A stretch of DNA of 34,175 nt from SAR86 cluster bacterium (GTDB lineage: Bacteria; Pseudomonadota; Gammaproteobacteria; Pseudomonadales; Pseudohongiellaceae). Location: contig NVWI01000012.1 of the NCBI GenBank assembly GCA_002746215.1, positions 66,605 through 100,779 on the forward strand, given 5' to 3'. Numbering within the stretch: position 1 is the first letter of the stretch; each line of letters starts with the position of its first letter. Below the pieces are notes generated by a model. It did no database searches, was not told the DNA's origin, and worked only from the letters and a program-made list of their open reading frames with translations. Of the stretch, positions 1 through 8,647 are shown piece after piece. The position numbers and the translations under genes are program-made.

Positions 1-533
1 ATAAATAAAACGCGCGATAGCATTAGGTGGTAGGGAATTCTAAATGCTCTTGTCGTTTCTAACATTTGAGCAGGAATACCCCTCACGCCATCAATGGTGT
101 TTAACAGAATAGGCCAGAAACAGGCCATGGCAATAATGAATATTTTAGGTGGAGAATCGGTGCCCATAGCAACAATGACAATTGGTACCACTGCTGCCGG
201 TGGAATAGAACGGAGAAAATTTAGTAATGGTGCAGTTACTTCACGCAGCATTTTAAATTCACCAATAATTAATCCACATATCACGCCTAAAACAATTGCA
301 TAGCTGAGCCCAATCGCCATGTTGGAGAGGCTGACTATGAGGTAACCCACGAGTAGCCCAGATGACAGATCACGGTAAAGGACAGATAAAATCGCACTAA
401 GAGAAGGGAAAAAGAAGGATGTTGAATTTGCGGAAATATACCACCAGAGAATAAAACCAAGTGTGGGTAGCCACCAAAGCGCAACTATATTACGCAGCCA
501 GTGTGGAAAAAAACTAGAGAAATTTATATTCAT
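1..533 (-). CDS. ABC transporter permease, SsuC/TauC type (partial, C-terminus beyond window)
   Basis: Reading the minus strand from an ATG at 533 gives an uninterrupted frame to the window edge (about 177 residues). It begins MNINFSSFFPHWLRNIV and has several hydrophobic segments. The EAA-like cytoplasmic loop typical of importer permeases follows (FLRSIPPAAVVPIVIVAMG, then TRAFRIPYHLMLSRVLF-like sequence at the edge). These are hallmarks of the inner-membrane permease of taurine/sulfonate/nitrate-type importers. It starts 5 bp after the stop of the other permease, so the two are co-transcribed and probably form a heterodimeric channel. The substrate cannot be read from a permease; in this context an organic acid or sulfonate is possible. 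No ATPase or binding protein gene is visible, so these probably lie beyond position 1. Confidence 0.85.
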   Translation of the reverse strand, partial: MNINFSSFFPHWLRNIVALWWLPTLGFILWWYISANSTSFFFPSLSAILSVLYRDLSSGLLVGYLIVSLSNMAIGLSYAIVLGVICGLIIGEFKMLREVTAPLLNFLRSIPPAAVVPIVIVAMGTDSPPKIFIIAMACFWPILLNTIDGVRGIPAQMLETTRAFRIPYHLMLSRVLF

Positions 534-538
534 ATTAT

Positions 539-1321
539 TTATTCTACTTTCGAGGCTAAGCGATACCAGCTTAACAGTCTTGACTCAAATTGATCCCAGA
601 TAGTCGTTAGAAACACCCCAAGTAATCCTGCATATATCACATAAGCAAATGCGATAGCCACTTCATTAAAAGTTCTGGATAAATTAATTTGTGCACCAAG
701 CCCGGTTATTTGAATAATGAGTTCTGTGCCAACTGCGACGAGAATAGAGATGGATATCGCTATTTTTATACCCGTCGATATGAACGGGGATGCAGCTGGA
801 AGAATGACTTTGAAAAATCTTAAGTGGAAAGGAATGCGGTAGCTTAATACCGTATCAACTATCGTCGGTTCGAGACGCCTTGCGCCATAAATTGTCTGTA
901 AAAGAATGGGGAAAAAGCATGCAATTGTAATTATCACAACTTTCATTTGGGAGTTAGCACCGAGGATAAGAACGAATATTGGCATCAAGGCAACAACGGG
1001 AAATGAACGGCCAAAATCAAGCGTAACTCGAGTGGCTCTTTCTATCGCCGGGAACATGCCGATTAAAATGCCTGTTGGAATTGCAATTACAGCGGCATAG
1101 ATAACACCTTTAATCGAGTCCAGTAAGGTCGCCATAAAGGCTGAATAAAACTCTGGCCTATATAAAATGGTTATTAATGCTGCTGCTACTTCCTTTATGG
1201 GTGGAATTACCGCTGGATTAAACAGTTCGATTAAATCAGCCAAAGCCCATAGTCCAAGTAAAAAAATAATTACAAAAATTCTCAGGAAAGTAATATTTGT
1301 TATTGTTTTCAAGTTTGCCAC
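539..1321 (-). CDS. ABC transporter permease, SsuC/TauC type
   Basis: A 260-residue integral membrane protein of the BPD_transp_1 importer permease family, close to the usual family length of 250-270. Transmembrane segments are visible at about residues 12-30, 65-88, 95-120, 125-145, 190-210 and 222-245. The EAA-type loop that contacts the ATPase is at about 150-185 (YGARRLEPTIVDTVLSYRIP and following). The start is GTG at 1321. No strong ribosome binding site precedes it, so the start is less certain than the family. It is the upstream member of a tandem permease pair, with 5 bp before the next gene. Two unequal permeases in one operon suggest a heterodimeric Tau/Ssu-like importer. The substrate is unknown. 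Confidence 0.88.
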   Translation of the reverse strand: MANLKTITNITFLRIFVIIFLLGLWALADLIELFNPAVIPPIKEVAAALITILYRPEFYSAFMATLLDSIKGVIYAAVIAIPTGILIGMFPAIERATRVTLDFGRSFPVVALMPIFVLILGANSQMKVVIITIACFFPILLQTIYGARRLEPTIVDTVLSYRIPFHLRFFKVILPAASPFISTGIKIAISISILVAVGTELIIQITGLGAQINLSRTFNEVAIAFAYVIYAGLLGVFLTTIWDQFESRLLSWYRLASKVE

Positions 1322-1659
1322 GGTTTTATAAAATTAAAATGCGTGTGTGTCTTTTTTTAGAGTGGTAATTCGTCTTATTCTTTTAACGATTTATTGCAAA
1401 AAAAACCAGTAAATAGAAATATACGAGTTTTTAATTTTAATATAGAAAGCATTATTTCTCTACGTCAGGAATGAAATCACTTATGCAGTGTGATGCTGAA
1501 TTAATACTTCTTAGTTACTTTTTATAGCTAAATAATAGGGGTAAGGGCGAACTATAAGGAAATCTAATACCAGAAATAAGTTAAATAAATATATTAAATT
1601 ATTATTAATACAAAATTAATATCTTTTAGCTTGAAGAATTACGGTTTAAGTATTTTCGT
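1322..1659. other. AT-rich intergenic region, no gene seen
   Basis: This gap upstream of the permease pair is very AT-rich and has no open frame with coding character on either strand. It presumably holds the promoter of the minus-strand permease operon, but I could not fix a -35/-10 pair with confidence. No tRNA, repeat family member or strong hairpin is visible. Confidence 0.5.
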
Positions 1660-1917
1660 TTATAGAAATTTAGACCGAACAAGAGTAATTATGAATATTA
1701 GTATTGAATAGATCAATCCATTTAAAAATAAAGAAGAAAGCATATAGGTTAAATCAACATCGCCTTGACCGAATAGTTGCATCAATAGTGCTCCAGGTAT
1801 TAATGCTGGCCTTAAGTTTTCAATTAGGCTTGATCCAAGGCCAAGCGGTGCAATGACAAAAAATATTGACCCTAGAATGAAACCTGAAATAATAGCCTTG
1901 GTAATCAACTTTCTCAT
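1660..1917 (-). CDS. small hypothetical membrane protein
   Basis: An 85-residue protein with two hydrophobic segments, about residues 8-30 (IISGFILGSIFFVIAPLGLG) and 58-81 (SSLFLNGLIYSILIFIITLV). A loop between them carries IENLRPALIPGALL. The ATG start at 1917 begins with a positively charged MRK, as expected of a bacterial inner-membrane protein. I do not recognise the family and assign no function. It stands alone between the ABC permease operon and the acyl-CoA dehydrogenase, all on the minus strand, and is too far from either to be firmly in their operons. The hydrophobic pattern and a clean ATG support a real gene, but the short length keeps confidence moderate. Confidence 0.55.
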   Translation of the reverse strand: MRKLITKAIISGFILGSIFFVIAPLGLGSSLIENLRPALIPGALLMQLFGQGDVDLTYMLSSLFLNGLIYSILIFIITLVRSKFL

Positions 1918-2095
1918 GTTCAGTTTTTTAAGTAGGTATGAGGTTTATATTGAGTGCTATTTATAGAATTTGTTACTGGGGTGGCGGCATCGTTTACTCA
2001 CTGATAATTCTACTGTCTCTTTTGGACAGAAGCAGACATTAGGGTAGCAAGTAGTAGAGCTAAATGAGCATATCTCATATCCAGTGAGTTAATAA

Positions 2096-4141
2096 CTAGT
2101 TTTTTAGATCTGACCAAGCATGCGGGATGGTGTGTGGTTCAATGTCGTTGATCATAGAGCAATCATCGCTCTTTACAAAACCAGAGACTCTTTGAAGTCT
2201 GCGACGTAATTTTTCAATTGCTGGCAAGCTTCTTAATACGCGTTTGGTTTTTACTTTTTGTTTGAGTAATTCAGCCTGCAATGCAGCGACTGCCTGAATA
2301 TCTTCTGTAGCCACCGAGCCGGCATAAACCACAGCGAGCATAGACATTAAAAACTCTATCCTTTTACCAAAGATGAGCAGGGGTATTTGTGCTCGAGTAA
2401 GTCTTAGCTGATAAAAAATATTTAGACCTAGATACGTCCATTTTTGATCTTGGAGTCTCGATTCAGCATACCGAGCATAAGCTTTAAGGGCGGGTGGAAG
2501 TTTTGCATAACGTGGCCGCCATGATACAGGCAATATACGTTTAGGCAGGGCGAGAATGTCCAATATTGCATGTTTGAGCATCCAGGCTAATAGTGCCCAT
2601 AAACTCTTTGATATGAGTAGCTTTAAAATTGCTCTGAGACTACGGCCAGGAAATTTAAAAAGGGATTTTAAGCCTAAACTTAGAATGCGTTTATCGTCAG
2701 AAACGGGATTACCCTGGGAATCTACATTGATTTCATCTAAGACTGTCAATATTCCTGTCATATAGGTGTTAACAAAATTTGACGTGATTTCTCTTACCAT
2801 ACCCAGAATAATCAGATCATTTTCTCCTTCAACAATACTGAAGGCGTGAGCTGTTGCACGGGTTGCACTCACGGGGGAGTCTTGATTTAAACTGCGGCCA
2901 CCGATGACACGTTCAGCACAGCTCAGCGATTCGAGCAGAGAGCCCGCAGCGGCAGATTTTGTAATATCACGCAAGCCAGATAAATTAATATGTTGCTCAT
3001 TTTGTTGTAGAGACAGGTGGCAGAGTGAACGTGATTGCAAAGCACCCCCGAGTATTTGTCCAATGGATAATTGTGGCAGCTCATGATTGATCACTCTTCC
3101 ACCAACACCATCCCGATGCTTGGCGTAATTAACCGCTTCACTGGCATACAAACGTTGAAATCCAGCTGACATAGCTGACAACATGCAGCGCCCCATAGCC
3201 AGGCTGTAGAACAAAACCTCAAGACCATCGGCATCTATACGATTAGATTCAGGAATGGGGAAGTTGTCGAAACTCAATCGTGAGTTGATATTAGTTTGGA
3301 AGGCTTCTGTACCTGAGGGCTGGCAAGAAAAACCAAAATCATTATCAAGGCCTTTTTGGCTATCATTTTCTGGTAACTGGGTAATGAATAAGCCCAATTT
3401 TCGAGAATCTTGACCTAATCTGGCGACCACAGCAATCAAGCCGCCGTGCTTTGCGCTGGTAATATAAAGCTTATTACTATCGCCGGTTGCGAAAAGTCGC
3501 CAGCAATCATTCGCTTCATCAAACTCCACATAAGTGCTTACTTTTTTAGCATTGACGCCAACTTTCACCTCTGTAAGGGCAAAGGCCATCAATTGGCCTT
3601 CGGCCAGTAAGGGAAGAAACAGGGATTTCTGTTCATCACTTCCGTAAGCGATGAGGCCGCCAGCACCGATGGTTAGTTGTCCGGAAATTTCTACTGCAAG
3701 TCCACCAAGGCCATTGGCTGCTATATCTTCTTCAAGTTCGGCTAACTCTCTATAACTTGAGCCTGCTCCACCAAACTCTTGCGGGATGGTGTAACCATAG
3801 ACATTATATTCATTAACGGCCGAACGCAGTTCACTGGATAATTTACCGTCGGCAGTAAATGCCTGTCCCCGAGATAAACAGTCTTTAGCTGCATCTATAA
3901 TTTGCTCTTTGTGAATGCGGCTTTTAGGGTCGCTTGGTGTAGGCCGCATTTCATAAGAATCTGGTTGTGGCCCATATATTAAGCGCTGTACCAGGCTTGT
4001 GGAACGTTTTCCGCCTTGCTTGTCTGCGGCTTTCTCAGCGCTCTCTATTGCGGCTAACTCTTCTGCATATTTCAGGTTTCCAGAGGAGCGCAGAGCGCGA
4101 ACACTAATAGAATCCTGGGAGTCTTCAGATTGTTTAGTCAT
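2096..4141 (-). CDS. acyl-CoA dehydrogenase family protein with long C-terminal extension
   Basis: A 681-residue flavoprotein-type protein resembling FadE-like acyl-CoA dehydrogenases. Ordinary members have about 380-400 residues and FadE about 810. The N-terminal helical domain includes the family's GG turn (IPQEFGGAGSSY, about 119-130). The middle beta domain starts at about 185. The C-terminal helical domain carries VEGENDLIILGMVREI (437-452), where E438 aligns with the catalytic glutamate of the usual YEGT motif. About 220 further residues follow, with a hydrophobic stretch near 508-533, so membrane association is possible. One oddity is that the normal TEP-x-AGSD substrate/FAD motif reads TEVKVGVNA (190-198). 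The gene is divergent from a marR gene and shares a 31-bp palindrome with it. The Acinetobacter hca cluster also encodes an acyl-CoA dehydrogenase (HcaD), so oxidation or reduction of a phenylpropanoyl-CoA side chain is a reasonable guess. Confidence 0.82.
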   Translation of the reverse strand: MTKQSEDSQDSISVRALRSSGNLKYAEELAAIESAEKAADKQGGKRSTSLVQRLIYGPQPDSYEMRPTPSDPKSRIHKEQIIDAAKDCLSRGQAFTADGKLSSELRSAVNEYNVYGYTIPQEFGGAGSSYRELAELEEDIAANGLGGLAVEISGQLTIGAGGLIAYGSDEQKSLFLPLLAEGQLMAFALTEVKVGVNAKKVSTYVEFDEANDCWRLFATGDSNKLYITSAKHGGLIAVVARLGQDSRKLGLFITQLPENDSQKGLDNDFGFSCQPSGTEAFQTNINSRLSFDNFPIPESNRIDADGLEVLFYSLAMGRCMLSAMSAGFQRLYASEAVNYAKHRDGVGGRVINHELPQLSIGQILGGALQSRSLCHLSLQQNEQHINLSGLRDITKSAAAGSLLESLSCAERVIGGRSLNQDSPVSATRATAHAFSIVEGENDLIILGMVREITSNFVNTYMTGILTVLDEINVDSQGNPVSDDKRILSLGLKSLFKFPGRSLRAILKLLISKSLWALLAWMLKHAILDILALPKRILPVSWRPRYAKLPPALKAYARYAESRLQDQKWTYLGLNIFYQLRLTRAQIPLLIFGKRIEFLMSMLAVVYAGSVATEDIQAVAALQAELLKQKVKTKRVLRSLPAIEKLRRRLQRVSGFVKSDDCSMINDIEPHTIPHAWSDLKN

Positions 4142-4225
4142 AGATCTTTCTCATTTAATACGTTTAAACAGAGCATTAACTAGCGGTTTAAAAATATTCA
4201 TAGATTGGCAGAAGATAATTTTATA

Positions 4226-4256
4226 ATATTATTGCTATATAATATAGCAATAATAT
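4226..4256. promoter_or_regulatory. perfect 31-bp palindrome, probable MarR operator
   Basis: Two 15-nt arms around a single central A at 4241 are perfectly complementary. The core (4231-4251) reads ATTGCTATAT-A-ATATAGCAAT. It lies in the 154-bp gap between the acyl-CoA dehydrogenase (start 4141, minus) and the MarR gene (start 4296, plus), where a MarR dimer would control both. A related 21-mer is at 9498-9518. The palindrome is seen directly; its role as an operator is inferred. Confidence 0.7.
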
Positions 4257-4295
4257 ACTCTGCTATAAATACAGTAAGCATTGCAATCTGACTTT

Positions 4296-4760
4296 ATGAC
4301 AAATAAACCTAAACAAAATCTAAAGCTGGCCCCTGTTAACCCCTTGGAGCCATATTTGGGTTATCATTTGCGCCGAGTTTCGGCGGCCTCTATGGCAAGT
4401 TTTGCATTATCTCTGGTTGATTTGGACATTCGTCCGAGTGACGCAACTGTAATACTATTTGTGCAGGCAACACCAGGGGTTCGGCAAAGTTTGATTGGTA
4501 AACATTTGGGCATTCGCAGCGCTAATATGGCCCCCTTGATCGCGGTGCTTGAAGAGAAAGGCTTGTGCCAGAAGATACCACTTGATGGTCGTTCCTCGGG
4601 CATAGAATTGACAAAAAGTGGTATAAAATGCGCGGCCAAAATAAAGATTAAAATAAGTGAAAATGAAGAGCGTTGTTTTGCTCAAATAGATGATGACGTG
4701 CGTGAACAGCTATTAAAAACATTAAGCTCCCTGAATATTGACTGGGTAAAACCTCAATGA
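4296..4760 (+). CDS. MarR-family transcriptional regulator
   Basis: A 154-residue winged-helix regulator of usual MarR length. Helix 1 contains LGYHLRRVSAASMASFAL. The DNA-binding helix-turn-helix is around LIGKHLGIRSANMAPLIAVL, followed by the wing KIPLDGRSSGIELT with the typical DGR turn. A C-terminal dimerisation helix contains ERCFAQIDDDVREQLL. I chose the ATG at 4296 rather than an in-frame TTG at 4281, because the resulting N-terminus is the normal length. It is divergent from the acyl-CoA dehydrogenase across the 31-bp palindrome, so autoregulation is likely. In hydroxycinnamate clusters, MarR proteins (HcaR, FerC) are repressors released by the CoA thioester. That is family knowledge; the ligand here is inferred. 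Confidence 0.88.
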   Translation: MTNKPKQNLKLAPVNPLEPYLGYHLRRVSAASMASFALSLVDLDIRPSDATVILFVQATPGVRQSLIGKHLGIRSANMAPLIAVLEEKGLCQKIPLDGRSSGIELTKSGIKCAAKIKIKISENEERCFAQIDDDVREQLLKTLSSLNIDWVKPQ

Positions 4761-4807
4761 TAGATGCCTTATGAATACAGCCTCGATCAAAGCGAGTAAG
4801 TAGTTTT

Positions 4808-5722
4808 ATGACCTCGAAAGCACAAAATATTGAGATTCAGGATGAGTCTCTTGAAAACCATTTGGGTTATCAATTACGCCGAGTTGCCGTACTCCTGCAA
4901 GCCGATCTCACTGCCGCTTTAAAAGAGCTACAACTTATCCCAACAGCAGCAGCAATTATGTTGGTGCTGGCGAATAAAGAAAATATTATCCAGGTTGAAT
5001 TGGCTCGCATGTTGGGTTTGCAAAGAACTAACATATCGCCGTTGATAGTTAGTCTGGAAAAACGTGGATTTCTATCCCGATCTAATCTTGATGGGCGGTC
5101 TCAATCTGTTCAATTGACCGCTCAGGGTTTAGCAAAAATACAAGGTATTCAGGTTCAACTTGACCGACATAGTAAGGATTGTTTTGCTCAACTTTCGAGG
5201 GCTGAAATTCTAAATCTCGAAGAAGTGGTGAAGTCTACTCAAGGGGTGCTTGATCAAAAGCAAAAAAATTCAGATGATATGGGCGTGGGTGAACAGTTTA
5301 GTTATCAATTACTGCGAACCTCTTCTTTGGCAATGAGCAAGCTGGTGAAGGCTTTAGCACCACTCAAATTAATTCCTGGTAATGCTTCCGCAATGCTTAC
5401 GATTGCTAATAATCCAGGGGTTATTCAAAGCGAATTGGGGCGTAGTTTAGGTATCAAGAGGGCAAATATTTCAACGCTGATTAGTGAGCTTAAAGAGCGA
5501 AAGTTAGTCAGTGTAAAGTCCGAAGGCAGGGCTCAGTTACTGTATTTGAGCGAGGCAGGGCAGGTGTTGATAAAACAAATAGAGCACACTTTTGATTGCC
5601 ATGAAACGAACTGTTTCAGTCATCTTGATGAAGTGAAAATAAAAGAAGCAGTAAACTCTCTGTACTCTATCCGTCAGCGTTTGGTAAAAAATAAACAGCT
5701 TAGAAGAGCGGGTCAAAAGTAA
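4808..5722 (+). CDS. tandem double-MarR regulator (two fused MarR domains)
   Basis: A 304-residue protein, twice the normal MarR length, made of two complete MarR domains. Domain 1 spans about residues 15-150 (LGYQLRRVAVLLQADL; recognition helix LGLQRTNISPLIVSLEKRG, 69-87; wing NLDGRSQSVQLT). Domain 2 spans about 160-295 (FSYQLLRTSSLAMSKL; recognition helix LGIKRANISTLISELKER, 214-231; wing KSEGRAQLLYLS). The linker is acidic and short. MarR proteins normally work as homodimers, so this chain could act as an intramolecular pseudodimer with two different DNA-reading heads. Both domains and the separate MarR encoded 48 bp upstream share a Cys-Phe motif (CFAQ/CFSH) before the last helix, so all three probably arose by tandem duplication. 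The domain wing differs most in the second copy. It is co-directional with the upstream marR, and a hairpin terminator follows at once. Confidence 0.85.
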   Translation: MTSKAQNIEIQDESLENHLGYQLRRVAVLLQADLTAALKELQLIPTAAAIMLVLANKENIIQVELARMLGLQRTNISPLIVSLEKRGFLSRSNLDGRSQSVQLTAQGLAKIQGIQVQLDRHSKDCFAQLSRAEILNLEEVVKSTQGVLDQKQKNSDDMGVGEQFSYQLLRTSSLAMSKLVKALAPLKLIPGNASAMLTIANNPGVIQSELGRSLGIKRANISTLISELKERKLVSVKSEGRAQLLYLSEAGQVLIKQIEHTFDCHETNCFSHLDEVKIKEAVNSLYSIRQRLVKNKQLRRAGQK

Positions 5723-5750
5723 GAGGACGAGTGTTAACTCGCCCTCTTTT
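5721..5750. terminator. bidirectional rho-independent terminator
   Basis: An AAGAGGACGAGT / ACTCGCCCTCTT hairpin with one A-C mismatch and a 4-nt GTTA loop is followed by a T run on the plus strand, with A residues on the other side. It lies between the convergent double-MarR gene (stop 5722) and the transporter gene (stop 5776), so it can serve both. Confidence 0.8.
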
Positions 5751-5775
5751 ACTACTACATTAGAATATCTCTTGT

Positions 5776-7095
5776 TTAGGCAGTGGCAGAGGAAGCCGCG
5801 TTAAGTTTACGTCCCAGCATAATCAGAGCAAAGCCTGCAATGAGTGAACCACAGGCCATAAATATGGCGACAGTCTGCAAGCCTAAGCCGCTTTGGAACA
5901 TATAGCCGGCAATGATAGGCGATACAAATGCGCCGGCACGTCCCACTCCGATGACAAAGCCTGTTGCGGTAGCTCGCACATGGGTTGGGAAGGAGGTTGC
6001 CACCAGGGTGTAAAGGCCAACTACACCTGCATTGGTAAAGAACCCAGCGGATGCTGCTGCTATGGCAAGTGTGCTTAACTCAGTGTAGCCATTGCCGAAG
6101 ATAATAATCATCGGGACGGATATAAACATTACCCCAATTGTCAACCAGCGAAGGCTGTAGCGCATTGCAAGAAGGCCAAAAAGTCCACCACCGATGGCGC
6201 CACCAATATTGGCCCAAACCAGTACCCCACCTGCCGTGCTGGGATTAAATCCCATATCAACGACAATAACGGGAACCCATTTGAGAATAAAATAGAAAGT
6301 AGCGATGTGCATAAAATAAGCAAGGGTAATCAAGATAGTTTTTTGTATGAGCGCCGGGCTAAAAATATCACTGACTGAATAAGCTTGTTCTGCCGGGGTC
6401 AATACAGGCAGTGATTCTATATGTGGGTGGCCCATACGTTTAAAGGTTTTATTAATAGACTCAAGCGCACCTTTAGGTTGTTTGTCTGTCAGATAGGAGG
6501 GAGACTCGGGTATCAAAAACCAGACCAATGGAATAAAACAGGCGGTGACAATAGCGCCAAATTGAAAAACAATTTGCCAGTCGTTATTGGCTAATAGTCC
6601 TGATGCGATAGTTCCACCGACTGTCGCACCAATCGGATAACCAATTGCCATAAGCGAGACACACAAAGTCCTCCATTTGGCGTTGGCAAATTCTGCCACG
6701 GTAGCATTGGTAGCCGCTAGCATGCCGCCTATACCTAGCCCTGTAAGTACTCGGAAGAGCGATAACTCTATAATTGAATTTGCGTTAGCTGACAGCAGCA
6801 TGCCAATCAACATTAAGACCAGGCAAAGCATAATTGTATGACGGCGGCCCATTTTGTCGGCAAGCCCTCCAAGCGTGATCGCACCAATACCCATTCCCAG
6901 CATTTCCATTGACAGGACTATACCGAGAGCACCACGTTGAATACCCCAGTCAGCGACAATGCCCGGTGAGGCAAAACTGATTGATAACACATCGAAACCA
7001 TCCAGCGCATTAAGGCCGATAGTGATAGCGACGGCAATAATTTGAACCGCCGACATTGAGCTGTCATTCATTATCTTTCTGGGATCTTGGCTCAT
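5776..7095 (-). CDS. MFS transporter, aromatic acid:H+ symporter (AAHS) type
   Basis: A 439-residue major facilitator protein with about 12 transmembrane helices. The first helix carries LDGFDVLSISFASPGI (about 31-46), matching the acidic DGFD signature of AAHS transporters (PcaK, MhpT, HcaK). The loop 2-3 motif GGLADKMGRRHTI is at about 76-88. A second GRR-like motif is replaced by the usual RSLRWL region after helix 8. I chose the ATG at 7095 over the GTG one codon earlier; both follow a GAGAGA ribosome binding site. It is last in an operon after the lyase and CoA ligase genes, 54 bp from the latter. The likely role is proton-driven uptake of hydroxycinnamate or a related aromatic acid across the inner membrane. 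The substrate is inferred from context. Confidence 0.87.
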   Translation of the reverse strand: MSQDPRKIMNDSSMSAVQIIAVAITIGLNALDGFDVLSISFASPGIVADWGIQRGALGIVLSMEMLGMGIGAITLGGLADKMGRRHTIMLCLVLMLIGMLLSANANSIIELSLFRVLTGLGIGGMLAATNATVAEFANAKWRTLCVSLMAIGYPIGATVGGTIASGLLANNDWQIVFQFGAIVTACFIPLVWFLIPESPSYLTDKQPKGALESINKTFKRMGHPHIESLPVLTPAEQAYSVSDIFSPALIQKTILITLAYFMHIATFYFILKWVPVIVVDMGFNPSTAGGVLVWANIGGAIGGGLFGLLAMRYSLRWLTIGVMFISVPMIIIFGNGYTELSTLAIAAASAGFFTNAGVVGLYTLVATSFPTHVRATATGFVIGVGRAGAFVSPIIAGYMFQSGLGLQTVAIFMACGSLIAGFALIMLGRKLNAASSATA

Positions 7096-7152
7096 CACAT
7101 TCTCTCTTTGATTAAGGTATGATTTTATTATTCTTGTTGATCTACTATGGTT

Positions 7153-8631
7153 CTATTTGTTCTTTTCTAACAGTGCAGACTTGACGATTTTTCCATTGGC
7201 ATTTCTCGGCAAGGCGTCGATCACACTAACATGTTTTGGAATTTTAAATCGTGCTAATTTGCCATCCAGACTTTTAATAAGTGCGTTTCCATCAAGCTGG
7301 TTTTTGGGGTCAGAAGCGACGATAAATAAATGCCCAACTTCCCCCCATTTTTCATCTTCGCGGCCTACTACGGCACATTCTTTGATCGCCGGGTCTTGTG
7401 CCAGTATGGATTCAATTTCTCCGGGATAAACATTTTCACCGCCAGAGATGTACATATCTTTTAGCCTGTCGACTATCCAAAAGTAACCTTCTTCATCGCA
7501 GCGAGCAATATCGCCGGTACAAAACCAGCCATCTTCTGTGAAAATTTTGTCATTTTCTGCCGGTCGGCGCCAATAGCCTGAAGTAATACTGGGGCCAGTT
7601 AGTTGTAATTCACCGGATTCCCCAATTGCACAGGGTTGACCTTCTGCGTCTACTATTCGGGCTTTTATCCGTGAAGTTGTTATACCAGTTGAGCCAGGTC
7701 GAGCAGCGATTAAATTAATATCAATCGGCATCCCGAATACGGTTCCGGCTTCACTCATGCCGAAACCATTTGCGACAGGAATTCCATCGTCCACCCATGC
7801 TTGGATTTTGGCTTCGGCATAAGGCGCGCCGCCAGTGAACAGAGCAGTAAGTGATTTTAGTTTAGCGGGTGTGTAATCAGGTTCTGCTCTAATAAGGTCG
7901 GCCATAATAGGCACACAGAAATAGTGGGTAACTGCTAATTCAGGATCAGCTAAACGCTTGAGTGTTCTCGCTGCTTCAAAACCATCGGAAACAATAAAGG
8001 TGGCGCCTTTAAGTATCGCTGGGCGTATTGCCGTGATCAGACCAATAATATGAAACATCGGTGCGTCACTCATCACTACACTATGATTCTCAAGCCGACC
8101 CACAAGGCTAAAATTAATGGCCGTTTCAGTGAGATTATCCTCACTCAACAGGACGCCTTTGGGACGCCCTGAAGTGCCAGAGGTATAGAGAATTAAAGAG
8201 GGTATTGAGCTATCTATTAGTTGGTAAGGCAAGGATTCAAGTGTCGCCATCTGGGTTAAAAATGATTCCAGCTTGAGACCTTCTATGCCGACATTTCCCA
8301 GCAATTCATCGCCAATAATTAGTGTTGGCTCAGCATCTTCAATAAGGGCTTTGATTTCGACAGTGGCGAGACGCCAGTTGATAGGAACATAAATGGCACC
8401 GATACGCGCACAAGCAAGATGGAGTGCTATCAGCTCTACCCGGTTTTTTGCCAGACAGACAACACGGTCGCCCAATTCAACGCCATGATTTTTTAGCGCC
8501 CTTGCACATTGACCGCAGGTCTTGTCCAGTTCGGCATAAGACCAGTATTTATTTCTGGGCAGATCAATAGCGGCCACTCGATCTGCCTGGTAGCGCGCTT
8601 GAAAACCTAGTAGATCTGCTGCTCCAATCAC
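7153..8631 (-). CDS. acyl-CoA synthetase (AMP-forming), probably aryl/hydroxycinnamate-CoA ligase
   Basis: A 492-residue adenylate-forming enzyme with all core motifs: the phosphate loop YTSGTSGRPKG (149-159), NGFGMSEAG (288-296), CTGD (371-374), the hinge and A8 region DRLKDMYISGGENVYPGEIE (388-407), and the catalytic lysine K481 in PRNANGKIVK. It would activate a carboxylic acid with ATP and CoA to the acyl-CoA in the cytoplasm. The gene follows the hydratase-lyase by 16 bp and precedes the AAHS transporter, so the likely substrate is a hydroxycinnamate (Fcs/HcaC role), although the sequence alone would also fit a medium-chain fatty acid ligase. The start is GTG at 8631 with a poor ribosome binding site, consistent with translational coupling. 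Confidence 0.85.
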   Translation of the reverse strand: MIGAADLLGFQARYQADRVAAIDLPRNKYWSYAELDKTCGQCARALKNHGVELGDRVVCLAKNRVELIALHLACARIGAIYVPINWRLATVEIKALIEDAEPTLIIGDELLGNVGIEGLKLESFLTQMATLESLPYQLIDSSIPSLILYTSGTSGRPKGVLLSEDNLTETAINFSLVGRLENHSVVMSDAPMFHIIGLITAIRPAILKGATFIVSDGFEAARTLKRLADPELAVTHYFCVPIMADLIRAEPDYTPAKLKSLTALFTGGAPYAEAKIQAWVDDGIPVANGFGMSEAGTVFGMPIDINLIAARPGSTGITTSRIKARIVDAEGQPCAIGESGELQLTGPSITSGYWRRPAENDKIFTEDGWFCTGDIARCDEEGYFWIVDRLKDMYISGGENVYPGEIESILAQDPAIKECAVVGREDEKWGEVGHLFIVASDPKNQLDGNALIKSLDGKLARFKIPKHVSVIDALPRNANGKIVKSALLEKNK

Positions 8632-8647
8632 TTAATGCACCCAGGTA

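Noticed and set aside
94-303. 69-residue plus-strand frame
   Set aside because: It is opposite the partial ABC permease, whose translation is clearly family-like.
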